Of a stretch of 64,000 nt of DNA, positions 31,640-45,716 are shown one piece after another. Numbering within the stretch: the first letter of the stretch is position 1; each line of letters starts with the position of its first letter. A program made the translations under genes and the position numbers. The notes beneath the pieces were generated by a model, which worked only from the letters and a program-made list of their open reading frames with translations, had not been told where the DNA came from and did no database searches. Origin of the DNA: Ipomoea triloba (lineage: Eukaryota; Streptophyta; Magnoliopsida; Solanales; Convolvulaceae); assembly GCF_003576645.1 (NCBI RefSeq), contig NC_044917.1:5074672-5138671 (forward strand). Reading direction: 5' to 3'.

Positions 31640-34600
31640 GAGAAAGGTGCATGATGACACATATAATGAGGCTTGGAGAAGGTTAGACTACTCCATTACC
31701 TTTCCATTGGAATGATTATACCATAATTGTTTTGCTTTTTGTTTTTTAAAATATTATTCTCTCGATCTCTCCTATATATGCATCCAATGAACACACTAAA
31801 ATATGTTTTTGTTTTGTGTAAATTATTGGCATCAAAGCATGCATATTGGAGTGTATGTACTATGTAGGACATGGGTATCTCCATCTTGTAGATTTGTTTC
31901 ATGTTTTATGTTCTAAGTTAGCCAGTCGGCCGAGTTACCGGGTACAATCCATGCTCGATTCGAGTCATGGCGTTGTGGCTTACCATGAAGAAATGTTGTC
32001 AAATGGTTAATGTTCATATACTCATCACAAGTTGGTTTTAAATATGATATAACAACTAAATAGCTAAAAAACTCTATGATTAAGCGTTCTTGACTTACAG
32101 CGGGAACTAATTAAGCATAGTGTAGCGCTGAAATCCAACAAGATTATATGGTTTTTTTTTTTAATTTTATTTTAATGTGAGTTCAAACTTTTGATATTAT
32201 ATTTAAACGATTCAAATTAATTTTACTTAAATAACTATCTTTTGGTTTTTTAAAAAGAGTGCCAAATTGGTTTCGTAAATCAATTTACATTCACTAACTA
32301 AAAAAAATCCAATGAAACCTTTAAAACAAGCAAAATATATTGTAACTATGTTGTATTATTATTACTTATTCAGTTGGTTCTCACTTATGTGACATTGATT
32401 GAGCTAACATATGACTATCATGTGTTCGTATAGTTAGTGATAACCTCTTGAATAGATAATCATATATAGACCAGATTTGCTTGCACTATTTTATCAATTT
32501 AGAAATTTTATTGGAGCTTTTTTATTTTTTGTTTTTGTTTTTATTTTTTTTATTTTTTATTAAAGAACTTATTTGCACTATTTGTTGGATTTAAGGAGTT
32601 GTTTGATACTTTTTTCTTTAATTTTTTTTTTGTATTGTATTGTGCTTTTGTTATGATTTATAATTTATATAGTAATTATTAAATTTTACTAATTCCAGTC
32701 TTACTTTTGTGGAGAAAACTAATTAACTTTGACATTCTGGGTAAATGAAAAGCATTTCTCTTTCCCCTTTCAACTTTTCTTTAGGACACCTGGAAAGATT
32801 TCCCTTTTAAGATTCTTATTACACTCAGCAAATTAAAAATGGAGGAATATTAATTAATTAATTACTCCGTATAGTATATCAAATCTTGCATTATTTAATT
32901 CAAAATTATCTGTTTAATTCATAGTAAAACTGACCAATTAATTAATTAATTTTGCATATATACTCTTATTTTCTTAATTCTTGACCAAATTAAAAATAAT
33001 GCTATATCAAAGACCGATCTAGTTTGATAATCCTAATATTTGATTATTTATGAATGTCCAAAGGCTAGATGCCAATGTCCCTCTGGTCTAAGTAAATAAA
33101 AGGGGTTTGAAACCTGAGATCGAAAAAAAAGTTAGCAATTTAAGGAAAAGGTTGAATTGGCATGCACTTGCTTTTGCTGTCTTCATGAATCTGTATCGTA
33201 CTGTTACTTCGTGTTCTTGAACATCATTTGCAAATTGCAAAATCCATGCACGTGCCCAACTGTCAAAACATGCTAGCTAAACTCCAACGAAAGCGACGAA
33301 CACACACTCATAAAAGGGAACACTCGTCCTTCATTCTGATACATTATTGACCGTGCCGTGCCCCGATTTATCAATTTGAAAAATGTTTTTTATCTTAGTT
33401 AAAAGCGAGCTAATGAGTCGAGTAAAAATTTAGGGGAAATTTAATTTGTAGAGATGAGTGTGGTGAAGGTTAGAGGACAGGGAACTGACAAAGGCAGTGA
33501 ATTTTTAGGAATAAGTGTGGTCGTCCCCTTGCGGGCTGACTTTACCTGCGAACCCTTAATCATAATCTAATGATGTTTTACCTTTCTAACTTTGTTTATA
33601 ATATAATGTTTGGAGTTTAGCTGTTGAACTTTCTTGCTCACAGAATATTCTCTCCCTTCCCCAACGTACCCCCACTCTCTCTTCCACTTTCGAGGTCCCA
33701 GCTCTTCCATCTCTGCTCATATATGCACCAATTGCTATATTCGTCTTCATATATATATATCAATTCTCACTCCAATGTAATACTTCTTTTTATATATAAG
33801 TCACCACTCACCATTAATATTTTTTTTTAATTCAAGTATCAAAGTAAGAAGATATAAATCAAACATCATAAAAATTCAAATGTAACATATTTTGTTTAGT
33901 TTTACTAAATATTACATATATACATACATACATATTTAAAAGATTATATATAGTGGTTAATTAGAAAGAATAATAAAGAATAACTTTAAACGAAGTTATT
34001 TAAATTTTTATTTTAAAAAAATTATATATAAAATGTCATATAGGAGGCCCCATCTAACATTGGATATTGGGTGGATATCCATCCAACCCGCTCTTATGGC
34101 TAACTCTATATATATAACTAATTTGGTAAAAACCTTATGTGAAGTGAACTTGTGCTTTGTAACATTTCTAAGTGTATTTTTTATATGTACGTACAAATTC
34201 ACTTAAAATTTGCAACTCTAAAAGTGCATCTTATCAAAACTAAAAGTGTATTATATGATATGTAAAGTGCACACAAGACAATTGCACTAGTAGATATCAT
34301 AGTATGCTCTTAGTAGTGTTGTAGAGTGCATTCAAACTTTGAAATAATTATAAAATTGTCACTGTTTTTTCTTACTTCAGAATCGTTAATCTTCTTAAAT
34401 CTACACATAAAATGTATTTTTTTTTTTACTGAACTGATATGAGATTGTATCATAATTCACTTACCATGCAAATCTTGAGTTGGGGTATATACATTAAATT
34501 AGTACAATAGGATGAAGTTGAAGATTTGATTAGCTATAGGTTTGAAATCACATGGATTTGGGGAAAAGTAAAATGTTGTCACCAAGGATGTGTTTTGTTT

Positions 34601-35306
34601 CATTGCTTGTCTTTTTACTACTTTGGAAATGAAGCTGTAGCAAGAGTAATTCCCTTTTCGTCAATAGATCATGCAAGACAGACACATAGAACTCTAGTCC
34701 TAAAATTCTACCTATACTATACTAGCTAGGTCACCAAAAGTAATTTTCCCTATTTTCAAAGAGTTGAACATGTTCCCCAGTTACTATATATTTTCTCCTT
34801 TGGAATGCTCATGTAACTGTTAAATTACACTTCCATCCCTTAACTTTCGTTGCTTTCACTTTCCCCAGCCCCACCACCTTCATCCAATTATTATTATTTA
34901 TTTAATTAAATGTTTCAGAAATTTGAAAAAAGAGAATGCAATTTGGATATACAGATTCTGGGACCAACAGATAGTTGATTATTTAATTTTATCTTCAGAC
35001 CATACATGATACACACATATGCATCCCTCGTAAAAGAATAATGGACCGGGATCTAAGAATCTACTCCATAGTACCAGAGCTTTTTCTCCTCAAAAAGTTA
35101 TATATATACTTTGGAATTTTAGATGCAGTAAAATGAAGAGAAATAGTATTTTATATAGTCATATCAAATTATTGAAAAGTAAAAACAGGAAAAAAAAAAT
35201 TATATCTTCCAAAATTATAAGAGTTGCATTCTTTGCTTTTTGAGTGCAACAACGTAACCTCGCCCTAATTAATTACTTATATCTCTAGGCATGTGGGCGT
35301 GGGGCT
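31640..35306. repeat. 3,667-bp block, copy 2 of a near-perfect tandem duplication
   Basis: Second copy of 27839-31505. It ends at GTGGGCGTGGGGCT, after which unique sequence (AAAAGAGGCTGCATC) continues, while copy 1 ends at the same bases followed by the N. Confidence 0.9.
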
Positions 35307-37880
35307 AAAAGAGGCTGCATCAGACAGAGTAAATGCATTGCTTTATATAAGATAAACTTCACCCAACAAAAAAAATGAACTTGAAAAGAAGATTGCCGGT
35401 ATCTCGTCCAAGAAAATGTCTTCCTAGTCAAACCAAACCCTACATGTATATTCCAATTAGCAAAAGAATTACATGTCATCAAGCCAAATATGTATCACTT
35501 TTCTGAAGGTAATTAATTAAAATTTAAACCTTCAAGCATGCCTATTGTACGTGAAAAAAACTAAGGGTCATGTGGTTAAACACAAGAAATAAGAATGAAA
35601 GTTGTACACATTGTTTGGTTGACAATAGTGGTGAGACTGAAGCCGATCGATTGGAGACATCCTAAGCTTTCTAACTATGTTGCAAAATGATTCTCGTGCA
35701 CCCGAAGGTCCTTATGTACTCAATATGGTCATTGATGATGAACGATTTGGGGTCGCGTTGAAGGAGATGAAGACCAGAGCCGGGTGAAGGAGATGGTACA
35801 ATCCACGACTAAAGAGATGAAAATCAGAAAAAAAAAATCAGCACAGAAAATCAAAAAATAATTTCTTTAAAAAAAATGAAAAGACGAAAATGGTTGGCCT
35901 AAAATAGGATTTTACTGATCAGAATGACCAAAAGTGTCCAAAATATGATAGTTTGGGTTGTTAAATGACAAAATGGATTGTTTGAGAATAAAAAAGTGAA
36001 TTGTCACCAAAGATAATAGACCTTCGTTGATAATTCACTTTTTTATTCTCAAACAAACTATTGAAAAAATAAATAAATAAATAAATAAATAACAAAAATA
36101 CCCAAAATATGATAGTCTATGGGGTTAAATAACAAAAATAGTAGTCTGAAACTAAATTGGGATTGTTACCAAAGACAAGGACTCCTGTTGGAATTAACTC
36201 AATATAATATTGACACGTTACGTTACAGATAAACCATTTATCTGTTAATAAAATTGTTATGTGTTTGTGTGTTTGTGTGGTTTGCGTAAAAGAAATAAAT
36301 CTGAAGTCTAAGTGCAGTTAGGTTTGCTATCATTCTCTTGGTGTTGAGTTGATATGACTATGTGATGATAGGATGAATACAATTGAAATAGTGAAATGAT
36401 AAATGTTGCTGTCGTTAGTTGAGTATACAAAAAAGTAAAGTATATGTTCTGAACAATAAAATTAAAGGCATGTTTAAAGTATTAGTTAGTTTCATTATAG
36501 GAAAAATATTACCTGTAATTATATCCAATCTTTCATTTCAAACTCCATATTATGTAGTGTAATGCGATTTTATATGCATTTTATTACTGGTCGTTTTCAT
36601 CCTTTAATTTAATTTACCTATATATCAACAAACCTATACTTACAAATTATTGGGCAAACACTTGGAGAGTTGAGTCCAGCATATTATCATCAAAATGTGA
36701 CACTAAAGGCTAAGGAAGTATAAGAAAATAAAACTTACGCTTTCGCCACTAGCTATAGCTTTTGGTAGACTATAATTTTTAGCATAATGATGGATGCTTG
36801 ATCATAATAATTGGCCTCAAAATATGTCATAGGTTTTGAAATATTGTTGGGCTGAAGCTTGGAGACCACGCTATGAAAATGCAAAGTTACGTTATATCTG
36901 AAATTAAAAAAAAAATAAAAAATAAAAAGCACCCACCCTTGTAAACACTGAAGCACTATATCTCCAGGTGTTCATTTGCATGTCTAGTAGAGTACTAGTC
37001 CTATGATTTACCTTTATAAGGTGAGACAAGGGTTTGGTGTTTGATAATGAAATGTGGGAAAATATTATTATAAATTTAATTAATTAGATTGCAATTGATG
37101 GAGGAAAATTAAAAAAAAAAACACAGGAATTCCACTACCAAAAACATGAGTTTTCTAAAATGAATTAGTATGATTGATAGAATGATTGGGGAAATGCATT
37201 GAGAAAGACAAGAAAAAAGGCTAGTTTGTAAGCTAAAAAGGATCATTCAAAGTTTCAAACATTCAAAAGTAGGGTCCTCTCCCCACTTGTAAAAGAAGAT
37301 GATGAAGAAAAGGGAAGAGGATTGGTCCTGCTGCTGTCATATATCCTTAGTAGTGCATATATTCCAACTTCAATTGATTGTGCCTATATATGAACTTAAA
37401 AATATAAAATATTTCATGCATGCATGATTGTAATGATATGGTATTGTGTCGTCCGGCAAATTATACCACGGATCAGAATCTATATCTATAGTTGACACAT
37501 TTTGTATCGACAGTTGACAGTTTCTGCACCTCTAGCTATCATATTATGTGTTAGTAATTATCAAATTATTTGTTTATATATAGATAAACCGTTAACTAAA
37601 TGTATAGAATTTTTGTATTAAGGTTCACAATGCAATATGAACCCTAATCCATAGTATAACAATTGGTGTTGTTTATGCTCGAGCAAGGAACAGGTCCGGC
37701 CCTGGGTAGGGCAGTCTGTGTGCCCGGGCCATCTCTAAGAGGGGGCCCATATGAGATATAAATATATAATGGGCCATTGGGCTCCCTCTTATATAGTTAT
37801 ACAGTTGTGTATATTAAAAACAGAGTTGGGCTGCTGGGGGCCCATTATATATATTAAAATTAAAAAAGAAAAACAGAGGT
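35307..37880. other. Intergenic DNA upstream of the CER16-like gene
   Basis: No gene. 35880-36200 carries partial inverted repeats and ends in GGAATTAACTC, the same terminus as the Mutator-like foldback at 46013-46522. An ATAA tract lies at 36068-36091. 37687-37870 is GC-rich at its ends (GGTCCGGCCCTGG, GGGGGCCC) and looks like a hAT-type remnant. Confidence 0.45.
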
Positions 37881-38004
37881 TAAGCCGTTAAGCTTTGCGT
37901 TTCTTCTTCCGGACTCCGATGTAGGGATGGAGTGATGGAAGCACTATCCGCCTAGCCCGTCTCCTCGCGCCTACGTCGTCTCAAGAGGTCGGCCGTTCTC
38001 AAAG
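37880..38004 (+). other. Probable 5'UTR exon of the CER16-like gene
   Basis: A GC-richer stretch (TCTTCCGGACTCCGATG ... TCGGCCGTTCTCAAAG) ends in a good donor at 38005. The next exon starts at 38615 after TTTTTCATTTACAG. The 5' limit is not known. Confidence 0.45.
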
Positions 38005-38648
38005 GTAAAACAATAACGGCATTAAAATTTCAAAAATCTCAATATTTCATACGCAAAATCGCAAATTAGCAAAAATAAATTAGTGAATTTAGGGTTGTAC
38101 ACGACAATTGGCAGTTTACAGACTGCAATTAGTAATCTCTTTTAGTCCTTTCTTGAATTCTTAAGTTAAAAATGCATTATGTATACTGCATAGGAATCCG
38201 CATGTATTATGCTAGTTTAGTGCCTGTATTATTCATATTGGCATATTGCATAGCAGCATAGTTAAAAATGTATTGTATAGGAATTAGGAATCAACATAAT
38301 GTTTATCAATCATAAGTTGTCTATATTCTATTTAGGATTCCTTGTATATAATGAAATTGTGTATTGAGAATGATATGTTAGATAATATTAATCTTGGAGA
38401 TGTTATTTATTTTGCATCTAGGAAAGCACATAGATGTTTTCTTTCATTATTAGTTTTATATTTTAAAATTGTTAAAAATTTGTAAATTTTATTTTAAGTT
38501 AGTTGACATTAGTATTTTTGTACAATTGTACTCATACATTGAAATTAAAATTTAATTATAAACATTTATGTTAACATTTGTACATGGTGTAGGGCCTTTG
38601 TTTTTCATTTACAGGATTTGGACGAAAGGAAGAAGAAGAAACCTAGAA

Positions 38649-41600
38649 ATGGATGCAAAATCATTGGCGAAATCGAAAAGAGCTCATTCGTTACATCATA
38701 GTAAGAAGCATCAGCAACATCATTCGTCCAAGGGTGCCCCTTCTGTCCCTGGTGCGCCTACTGGTGATAAGAAACAAAGTGGAAAACAAGTTAAGGAAAA
38801 ACCTGTACAGGTACATGGTTCTAGGGGACTTCCTTCAAATTGGGATCGTTATGTCGAAGAAGGAGAAGAAGAGTATGGGTTTGATTCTGAGAATATGGTC
38901 CCTCAAGATAGTGTGTCTAAGGTTGCTACGGATGTTGTTGCGCCGAAAAGTAAGGGGGCAGACTATGCTTACTTGATTTCTGAGGCCAAGGCTCAGTCTC
39001 TGTATTCTTCACAGAGTGTTCCCCTGTTCAATGATGTTCTACATGGTGATTCTCTTAATCTTTGTGGATTTTAGATATTTTAACTTTGTTACTAAGAATT
39101 CTGTTTGCTTGGATGAATTGTTGTTTTAATTGTGGTACTGAAGTTTCTGCATTCCTTGAGGATTGACTAAATTATTTTTTAGATTTCTATCAGGGGCATG
39201 GTCCATTGCTTTCTGTTAAAGGGCAAAGCATAGCATCATGGATCAGTGATGACAATTTTGGGTCAGAAGATAAAGGGCCTCCTCCAGATGAGGTAATTTT
39301 TTGATTGACAATCTAAGAGCTGGTCTGTGTCTGTTGTTCTAAGCTGGAATGAATAATTGAACAAAAACTATCAACTTGGACCTTTTCATGTTATTGAAAT
39401 TGACCTATTTAATTCTTTTGGCAATCTGAAGTCAAATTCCTTTCCTTGTTTCTCTTAATGTCTTGAAAAAGAAATAATTCCTCCTAAATCTTGTTTTTCT
39501 GGTTAGTTATATTGGTTTGGTGAAGAATCAGCTACAGTTATTTTTGTAAATTTTGAAACTTAATTGGAATGTCATTTTGATGAAGGTTTCAAAGTTCATA
39601 CCGTCATACCTAAGATTAATAGTGTAGATTTGTAACTATGTAATTATTATGCAGCCACTAGAAGTCATTTAAAGATCTTCTAGTGGTACTATTATATTGA
39701 ATAAACAGATTGATGATGCCAAACGACTCTGAGGATTAGTTAATTCATACTATGTGGAGTTAGGGTTTCTTTCATATTTTGGTTATTCTGCTCTTTTAAA
39801 AGAGCCCTCGTAGTTCCTGTATGCCAACAAAGTACAGCCTGTTGTGGCATCAATACCACTTGGATTTCCAAAGGAAGAAGACAGTGGATTATATAATAAA
39901 GTGGACATTAAGAAACGTAAAGGAAATAAGTAATTGCACTTAAGAAGTTAATTATATTTTGTTATATCTGTATCAGGTTGGTCAATACTATTTCATATGG
40001 AGTATATATTAGATTTTGCATTCAATGGAATTTCAGACACTCAAGCATAAATTTAATGAAGAAGCAAGTACTGATACAGTCTCATACTGAATGCTGTAAT
40101 CCTATCTTTGCAGGCATCTTTTCTCTCTCTCAATTTGCACACTCTTGCAGAACAACTTGCAAAAGCAACTCTATCAGAAAGGCTTTTCATTGAACCTGAT
40201 TTACTACCTCCAGAACTGGTATGTTTAATGACCTTCCATAATATTTAGAGTAAGCTGTTGCATTGCAGAAACAAACAATAGGGTTAACCAAGGAAATTAC
40301 TTGTTATGTGACTATTAGTTCTGGTGGTAATTAACAAAAAGCTAATTGAAAAGAATAGCCCCCTAATTTTTTGCATTTCTTCTTATGTGTTATGCCATAT
40401 AAATATCCATGGCTCCTTATTTTTTAGTCAGATATTGAGCTCTGAATTAAACCCCCATCTACTGAGTTTATTGCTGTGTATCTTTGACTACTTGACTAAA
40501 ATGCCCGCTTGGAGTACCAGATAATGTTGTGTAACTTTATTAACATTTGACTGCAAGAATGTTTCTATATTTTCACAATTTATTGTTTATCAAGAAAAAT
40601 AGTACATGTGAATTAAAAATTGCCTTATCTTTCCCTAGTAGTATTGTGCCAATACTAAGTTGAAAGGTCTCTGGCAATTAGGTTTTGTGTGTGTGTGTGT
40701 GTGAGACTTATAATTGATTGTGTTAACTGTTTGGCTTAGCTGTTAGTATTAACAGGTGTTTTGTAAAATTAGTGGTTTATTGTTAGTTGTTAACATGTAA
40801 ATTGACTTGACATGAGTATATTATATTATTTAATTTGTTGTTGGTCATGATGTTATTTAGAAAAAAAAAAGTGGACAATAATAACTGAACATTAAAAATA
40901 TCAATTTAAATGAACAACACACACTAAATATAATAAAATGACCATAACAACAAAACTGTTACAAAAGTAAAGAGAGTTTCTAAATAAGTTGTCTATTAAA
41001 AAAGAGAATACACAGTCCTATAAATACATGCTGCCATCCAAGTCTATTTGCCAATTAACTGATATCCATTTTAGTGGTTTAACGAATGGTTCAAATCCAC
41101 CAAACGTGGGCTAATCTGCTATTTACCAATTACCAAACCAGGCTGTTATCTGAAAACATCAGCTTTAAGACTTGAATCCTAGGAATTGTGTTGTTAACAA
41201 GGAAATGGCTTTTTACTTTTCAGTAAAAGTACTGGATTACAACCTTACTGGTTATCAGTGTTAATATAATGGCTTTGCTCAAAAGCTCATTCTTTTTTCC
41301 CTCCTACATATTGTAGTGCACAGAGGAATTGCAAAAGCTTAGTGAGAACGAACAGGCTAAAAATAAGGCTGGAGTGGCTGAGGAAGTTTTTGATTCATTA
41401 GCTCATGGCAATCAGTTTGTTAGAAGTCCATCTAATACAGCTGGCACCAGCACCAGCAGCAGTACTAGTACGAGGGATGAGATATTGCAAGCAAAAGGAA
41501 TAGGACAAACTGATTTGCCGAGGTACACTCCCGAAATCAATGTGAACACTGCTGCTAAGAAACCAGCACAATTCGAGGTAGCCAATGCAGAGGCAGAGCT

Positions 41601-41982
41601 TGACATGCTTCTCGGCTCATTTGCTGAAACAAAGTTTCTCGAGTCCAACAGAGTAACAGAGGAATCATGGGATAATTCTTTTTTGACACAAAATGATGTT
41701 TCATCCTCATTTTCAGAAAGGGGTTCATTGAGTCAAAAGGTTCCTTCTAGATCAGATGTAACAGACCCAGACCCAGGGTTGGGTGGAAGTGTGGCGAGGG
41801 ATATGAAGCTTGACGATATTGTTGATGATCTACTCAGAGAAACATCCATTCTGACAAACAAAAACGAGGGATCACTGGCTGATGAGACAAGATCTGCTTT
41901 TCGCAATACCCCCTCTTCCTCAAACCCTGTCACCAAGTCTAAACTTACTGATGACTTTGATTCATGGTTTGACACAATATAA
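38649..41982 (+). CDS. CER16: ECERIFERUM 16-like plant-specific protein
   Basis: Four coding exons, 38649-39045, 39183-39292, 40114-40218, 41317-41982; all introns GT-AG; 425 aa. A non-coding first exon ends at 38004 (AAAG/GTAAAA) and joins at 38615. Features: Lys/His-rich N-terminus (MDAKSLAKSKRAHSLHHSKK), GLPSNWDRYVEE, PKSKGADYAYLISEAKAQ, LNLHTLAEQLAKATLSERLF and PPEL in exon 4, and an acidic Ser-rich C-terminus with AELDMLLGSF and DDFDSWFDTI. From memory this matches the family of Arabidopsis CER16, reported to restrain RNA silencing of the wax gene CER3; no catalytic domain is visible. The ATG was chosen because the longer upstream frame crosses the acceptor TTTACAG at 38614. The family assignment is from recall, not a search. 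Confidence 0.7.
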
Positions 41983-43250
41983 CCGATCTTCAGCTTCTCT
42001 TGTACAAGGCCAGCTGTTTGAATCCAAAAAGGCGAAAAGCAGGATTGCTAAGTGGTAAGAATGCCATGATGGTGAAAATATTTTTGGAAATGGGATGTTA
42101 ATTTCTTAATTCCTACTTTTCTGCTTGTGAAAAGCTACAATATTATGGCAGGAATGATTCCATAACTATTTCTAAATTTCTAGCTTTATGCCTTCTAGAA
42201 TGTGAGGCTGCCAAAACCATTTTGAAGTGGTAGAATGAGTCAACTAAATCTGCGATGCCATGGTATTTGTATGTAACACAAAAATGCTTAGTTAGACGTT
42301 AGGACAAAGCCATGGAAGTTTTCTGTACGAAAAGGACACAAATTCTAAGTTATCATGCGTATGAATAGCTGGGGTTGATTTTGTTACACAATCACACCCA
42401 ACTTATTTTCTTTTCTTCTATCCCAAAGATCTCTTCTTTAGAACCTTCTTATTTCATCACCACATGTTACGTGCATTAAAAATTTTTAATACTAAATTTT
42501 ATGTCATCAAACATGGCTTTTTCTTATTAAAGTCGTGGAGATAATTAATAACACATGAAAAGTTGGAATTTGCAATTAGTGTTTGTCAATTCTATATTTC
42601 TACGTTACCAAAATTCTAATTTACTTGGAATTTGCTATATTTATTTATATTATCACAACTACGGAGTAACCCCAAGGACCCCCATGTTCCGGTCTGGTAA
42701 CTCAGCTGAACACAGAGGGTAAATCTTTATTTATTGCGCACAAGGTTGCTCCTACAGTATCTTTATTTATTGCGCACAAGGTTGCTCCTACAGTACCGCT
42801 GGTGAGACTTGAGTCATTGTCTTTCTTTTTAAATTTCATGCATGTGATCAACTGAGTTGTTCATGCGGGCATTACGCAATATCTTAGTTATAGTCTTTAA
42901 GACAATTTTACAATTTCGTGCTGCACACACCTGTCCAATACATGATACGTCATAAAAAGCAAAAAATAAAAAAGAGTTATTTTCCTTCTTTTTTTCATTC
43001 ACATAACTACTTAAATTAGGCATGCTTTCTTGATTAGGAGTACAACGTGACATCATGTGAATTTGCAAAAACTCCCTCTAGTTTAGGTGAAGTTGGATAT
43101 GTCGATTTTAATGCACAAATCTTAATTTATTAGGATGGCAAGGTTAAAATAGGATTGGGGAATTTGAAAACATGGTAAATTAAAATTTCATAATGTTACA
43201 AATTAATTAGCAGAACATGTACTAAGGAATCATTGATAGTTGGTTCACAA
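41983..43250. other. Intergenic DNA between the CER16-like gene and the glutaredoxin gene
   Basis: The two genes converge. 42663-42870 is a repeat (GTTGCTCCTACAGTA) related to 44870-45060, with an internal tandem duplication of TCTTTATTTATTGCGCACAA (42725-42797). No gene. Confidence 0.55.
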
Positions 43251-43709
43251 TCACAGCCACAAGGCCCCAGCATGTTTCAATACCGGAGTCAACTCGCCGG
43301 AAATATGTGCCGCCATAATCCGTTCCAACCCCCCAAACAACCGGCCACCGATGAACACCGCCGGAAACTGCAACCCCTTCTCCGTCCGGTCACCGGCAAT
43401 CGACTCCAGCTCCTCAATCACCTCCTTCTCAGCCTCCTCGTCAATCTCGGTGACCACAGGGTTGACCCCCAGCACTTGTAGCAACCGCCTCACCACGTGG
43501 ACCATGCAACACCCCCGCCGCCCAAACACCACCACCGCGTTCTCCGTAACCATGTTCTTCGCCCCGTCTTTCTCTTCCTTAACGCCCTCGTAGATCGACG
43601 ATGAAGAACCGCCGGCTTTGTTCATCAACGGCGACGATTGTTTGCCCACCACTGCAGGCTTGTCTCTTGGCATTGTTAGCCATGTTTTGTACGGAATTGC
43701 TTCTTGCAT
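43251..43709 (-). CDS. CC-type glutaredoxin (ROXY/GRXC9-like) with a CCMV active site
   Basis: Intronless, 152 aa. The glutaredoxin domain spans about 55-152: ENAVVVFGRRGCCMVHVVRR, GVNPVVTEIDEE, LQFPAVFIGGRLFGGLERIM and ISGELTPVLKHAGALWL. The double Cys at 67-68 defines the land-plant CC class; the C-terminal ALWL motif is known in ROXY proteins to be needed for action with TGA bZIP factors and TOPLESS-type co-repressors. Closest in my recollection to Arabidopsis GRXC9/ROXY19. Unusually, the fourth active-site residue is Val (CCMV, 67-70) rather than Cys or Ser. Start: the ATG at 43709; a frame six codons longer begins with TTG. The N-terminal 50 residues are low-complexity, as usual in the class. 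Confidence 0.93.
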   Translation of the reverse strand: MQEAIPYKTWLTMPRDKPAVVGKQSSPLMNKAGGSSSSIYEGVKEEKDGAKNMVTENAVVVFGRRGCCMVHVVRRLLQVLGVNPVVTEIDEEAEKEVIEELESIAGDRTEKGLQFPAVFIGGRLFGGLERIMAAHISGELTPVLKHAGALWL

Positions 43710-44237
43710 AGCGATAGATGAATCCAATTTCTTCTCTTCTCTTTCTTGTAGCTAAGTGCAGAAAAAAAAATAAAAAACCAGAAAGAAATTAAAGATGGTA
43801 GCACTTTGGTTTTCTTAACAACGCTAGCTAGCTTGTTAGGATATATATATACAGATCGATGCGATGTTATTGTGTGTATATAATCTTGAACTGCACCGAA
43901 TATATATATGTGTATATACTGGATATACAAGATATATATACAGATACGATGGAGATCGAAGGGGGTTAGAGGGTAATGTTGAGGTAGAGTTGGACGTCAA
44001 CGGTACTACGTGCGTTAGAAATATATGTTATTGCTTACGTTTCATATCTGTCACTTTCTTCTCAATTCCAATCTACTTTGAACAATATAATATTTTTAAA
44101 TATGTATGATTCTTTAAAATTTTTAATTAGCATTTTATATTATAAAAAAATAGAATTTCTCTTTTATTCCATGAATTAGAGGGTAATTATATATTTAGTT
44201 CATCTATTCTTTGAAATGTTCATTTTTGAACATAAGT

Positions 44238-44415
44238 AAATACTTTATCATAATACTAGTTTAGTTTGCGTGAGTAATCGTGCACTCTCGTCCCTTAAGA
44301 GAGGTCGGGAGTTCGAACCTCCTCTCATATTAAATAACCAATCTGACCAGTGCGAACAAGTAGGGCCTGCTCAGGACACCTCGTGGTCTGACAAAAGAAA
44401 AATACTTTGCCATAA
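44238..44415 (+). mobile_element. tRNA-derived SINE (family 2) with 16-bp imperfect target duplication
   Basis: Element 44254-44399. The head has GAGAGGTCGGGAGTTCGAACC (GAGTTCGAACC as B box) and an A-rich end. Flanks AAATACTTTATCATAA (44238-44253) and AAATACTTTGCCATAA (44400-44415) differ at two positions, so this is an older insertion. No acceptor stem: not a tRNA gene. Confidence 0.7.
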
Positions 44416-44869
44416 AATTTGTAATACCTTTTAATAACTAACATAGTTTCAAAAATATTTATACTTGAATAATGCAATTATAATATTTTATAAGTATATT
44501 AATAAATAGCAAACAGAGATTTAAATACTTTTTTTTTTTAAAATAGAGATTTAAATACTTTAAATTATCCTCGAGGAGATCAATCTCTTAAGTTACAAAC
44601 CGACAAAACTTATAAGAATATATTTGCTTATTTTATTAGTTTTTGAATTTTTTTTCTTACCATTGAAATTTGGTTATTGAGTTGGCGGCATTTAGTTGAG
44701 GAAAAAGATATGTTACTTAATTACTTTAATAAACAATTTATTTTAATTTTGTTGGAGCCCATGCTGTGTGCATACTAAAAGTCATCAATTAATATCTTTA
44801 ATTTACATGTCCAATATGGTATGTGGATTTAGAATTAATTTTTTAAAATAATTCATTTTTTTTTACCAA

Positions 44870-45060
44870 AAGGTTGAATTCCCTACCCCAAGGATCCCCA
44901 CGTCCCGACTGAACACAGATGCTAGACCTTCGTTTACTGCACATAAAGAGCCCCTCACTTTGAAAAGTTGCTCCTACACTGTCATTGGAGAGACTCGATT
45001 CTTGATCTTTCTTCTCAAACTTCATCACAAACTGAACTGTCCATGCAAACAATTCATTTA
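44870..45060. repeat. Dispersed repeat related to 42663-42870
   Basis: Shared blocks CCCCAAGGA, AACACAGA, GTTGCTCCTACA and GAGACT(C/T)GA in the same order. A short retroposon is likely, but ends are not clear. Confidence 0.6.
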
Positions 45061-45716
45061 TTGTCCAGTACGTACAGTTCTTAACTACAAAATTCTCACC
45101 TATTTTACTTCTTCTCCTCTTACCTATTTTACTTATTACGCAAATTGATTGTCAATGTTTAGGGTGAAGAAGCAATTTTAATGCTTTATAGCTTTCTTTG
45201 GCAACCTAACTTTCAAAGTATTGAATCAAATATTTCATGACAACTTTAACTTAAAAAAAAAAAAAAAAAGGGGGAGACCCTATGAAGGTGGATTTGACTA
45301 TCTCTTTCATCAAGATCTATACTAAAGAGATAAATTTTCTTCTACTAACCCCAACTAAACTGATCGTGAAATTAGCTTGGTAATCACAAAATTTCAAATT
45401 TAACTTAATGTTGGAACTGTCAATTTGTCTTATTAGTTTGCGCATACCACTATAAGTGGTAGGTTGATTTTAAATCTTCTTAGGTTGATCTACATTCTTG
45501 TGGTCATTTGTGGGCTTGTACGCTATGATCATAAGGCAAAATTCATCAACACACATTCAAGTAGTAACTGTAAATTTTATCGTAAATCAAAAATAAATTA
45601 TCATATCATTCAGTAATGATTGTCATAATAGTCATTAATTGCTGCTTTAAGAAAACGTAATATTTCGAAGCTGAGAAAAAGCATGAAAATTATTCAACTA
45701 ATCTCAATGTTTAATA

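Noticed and set aside
44262..44330. tRNA gene
   Set aside because: A good B box (GAGTTCGAACC) but no acceptor stem, followed by SINE body and A-rich end with a target duplication.
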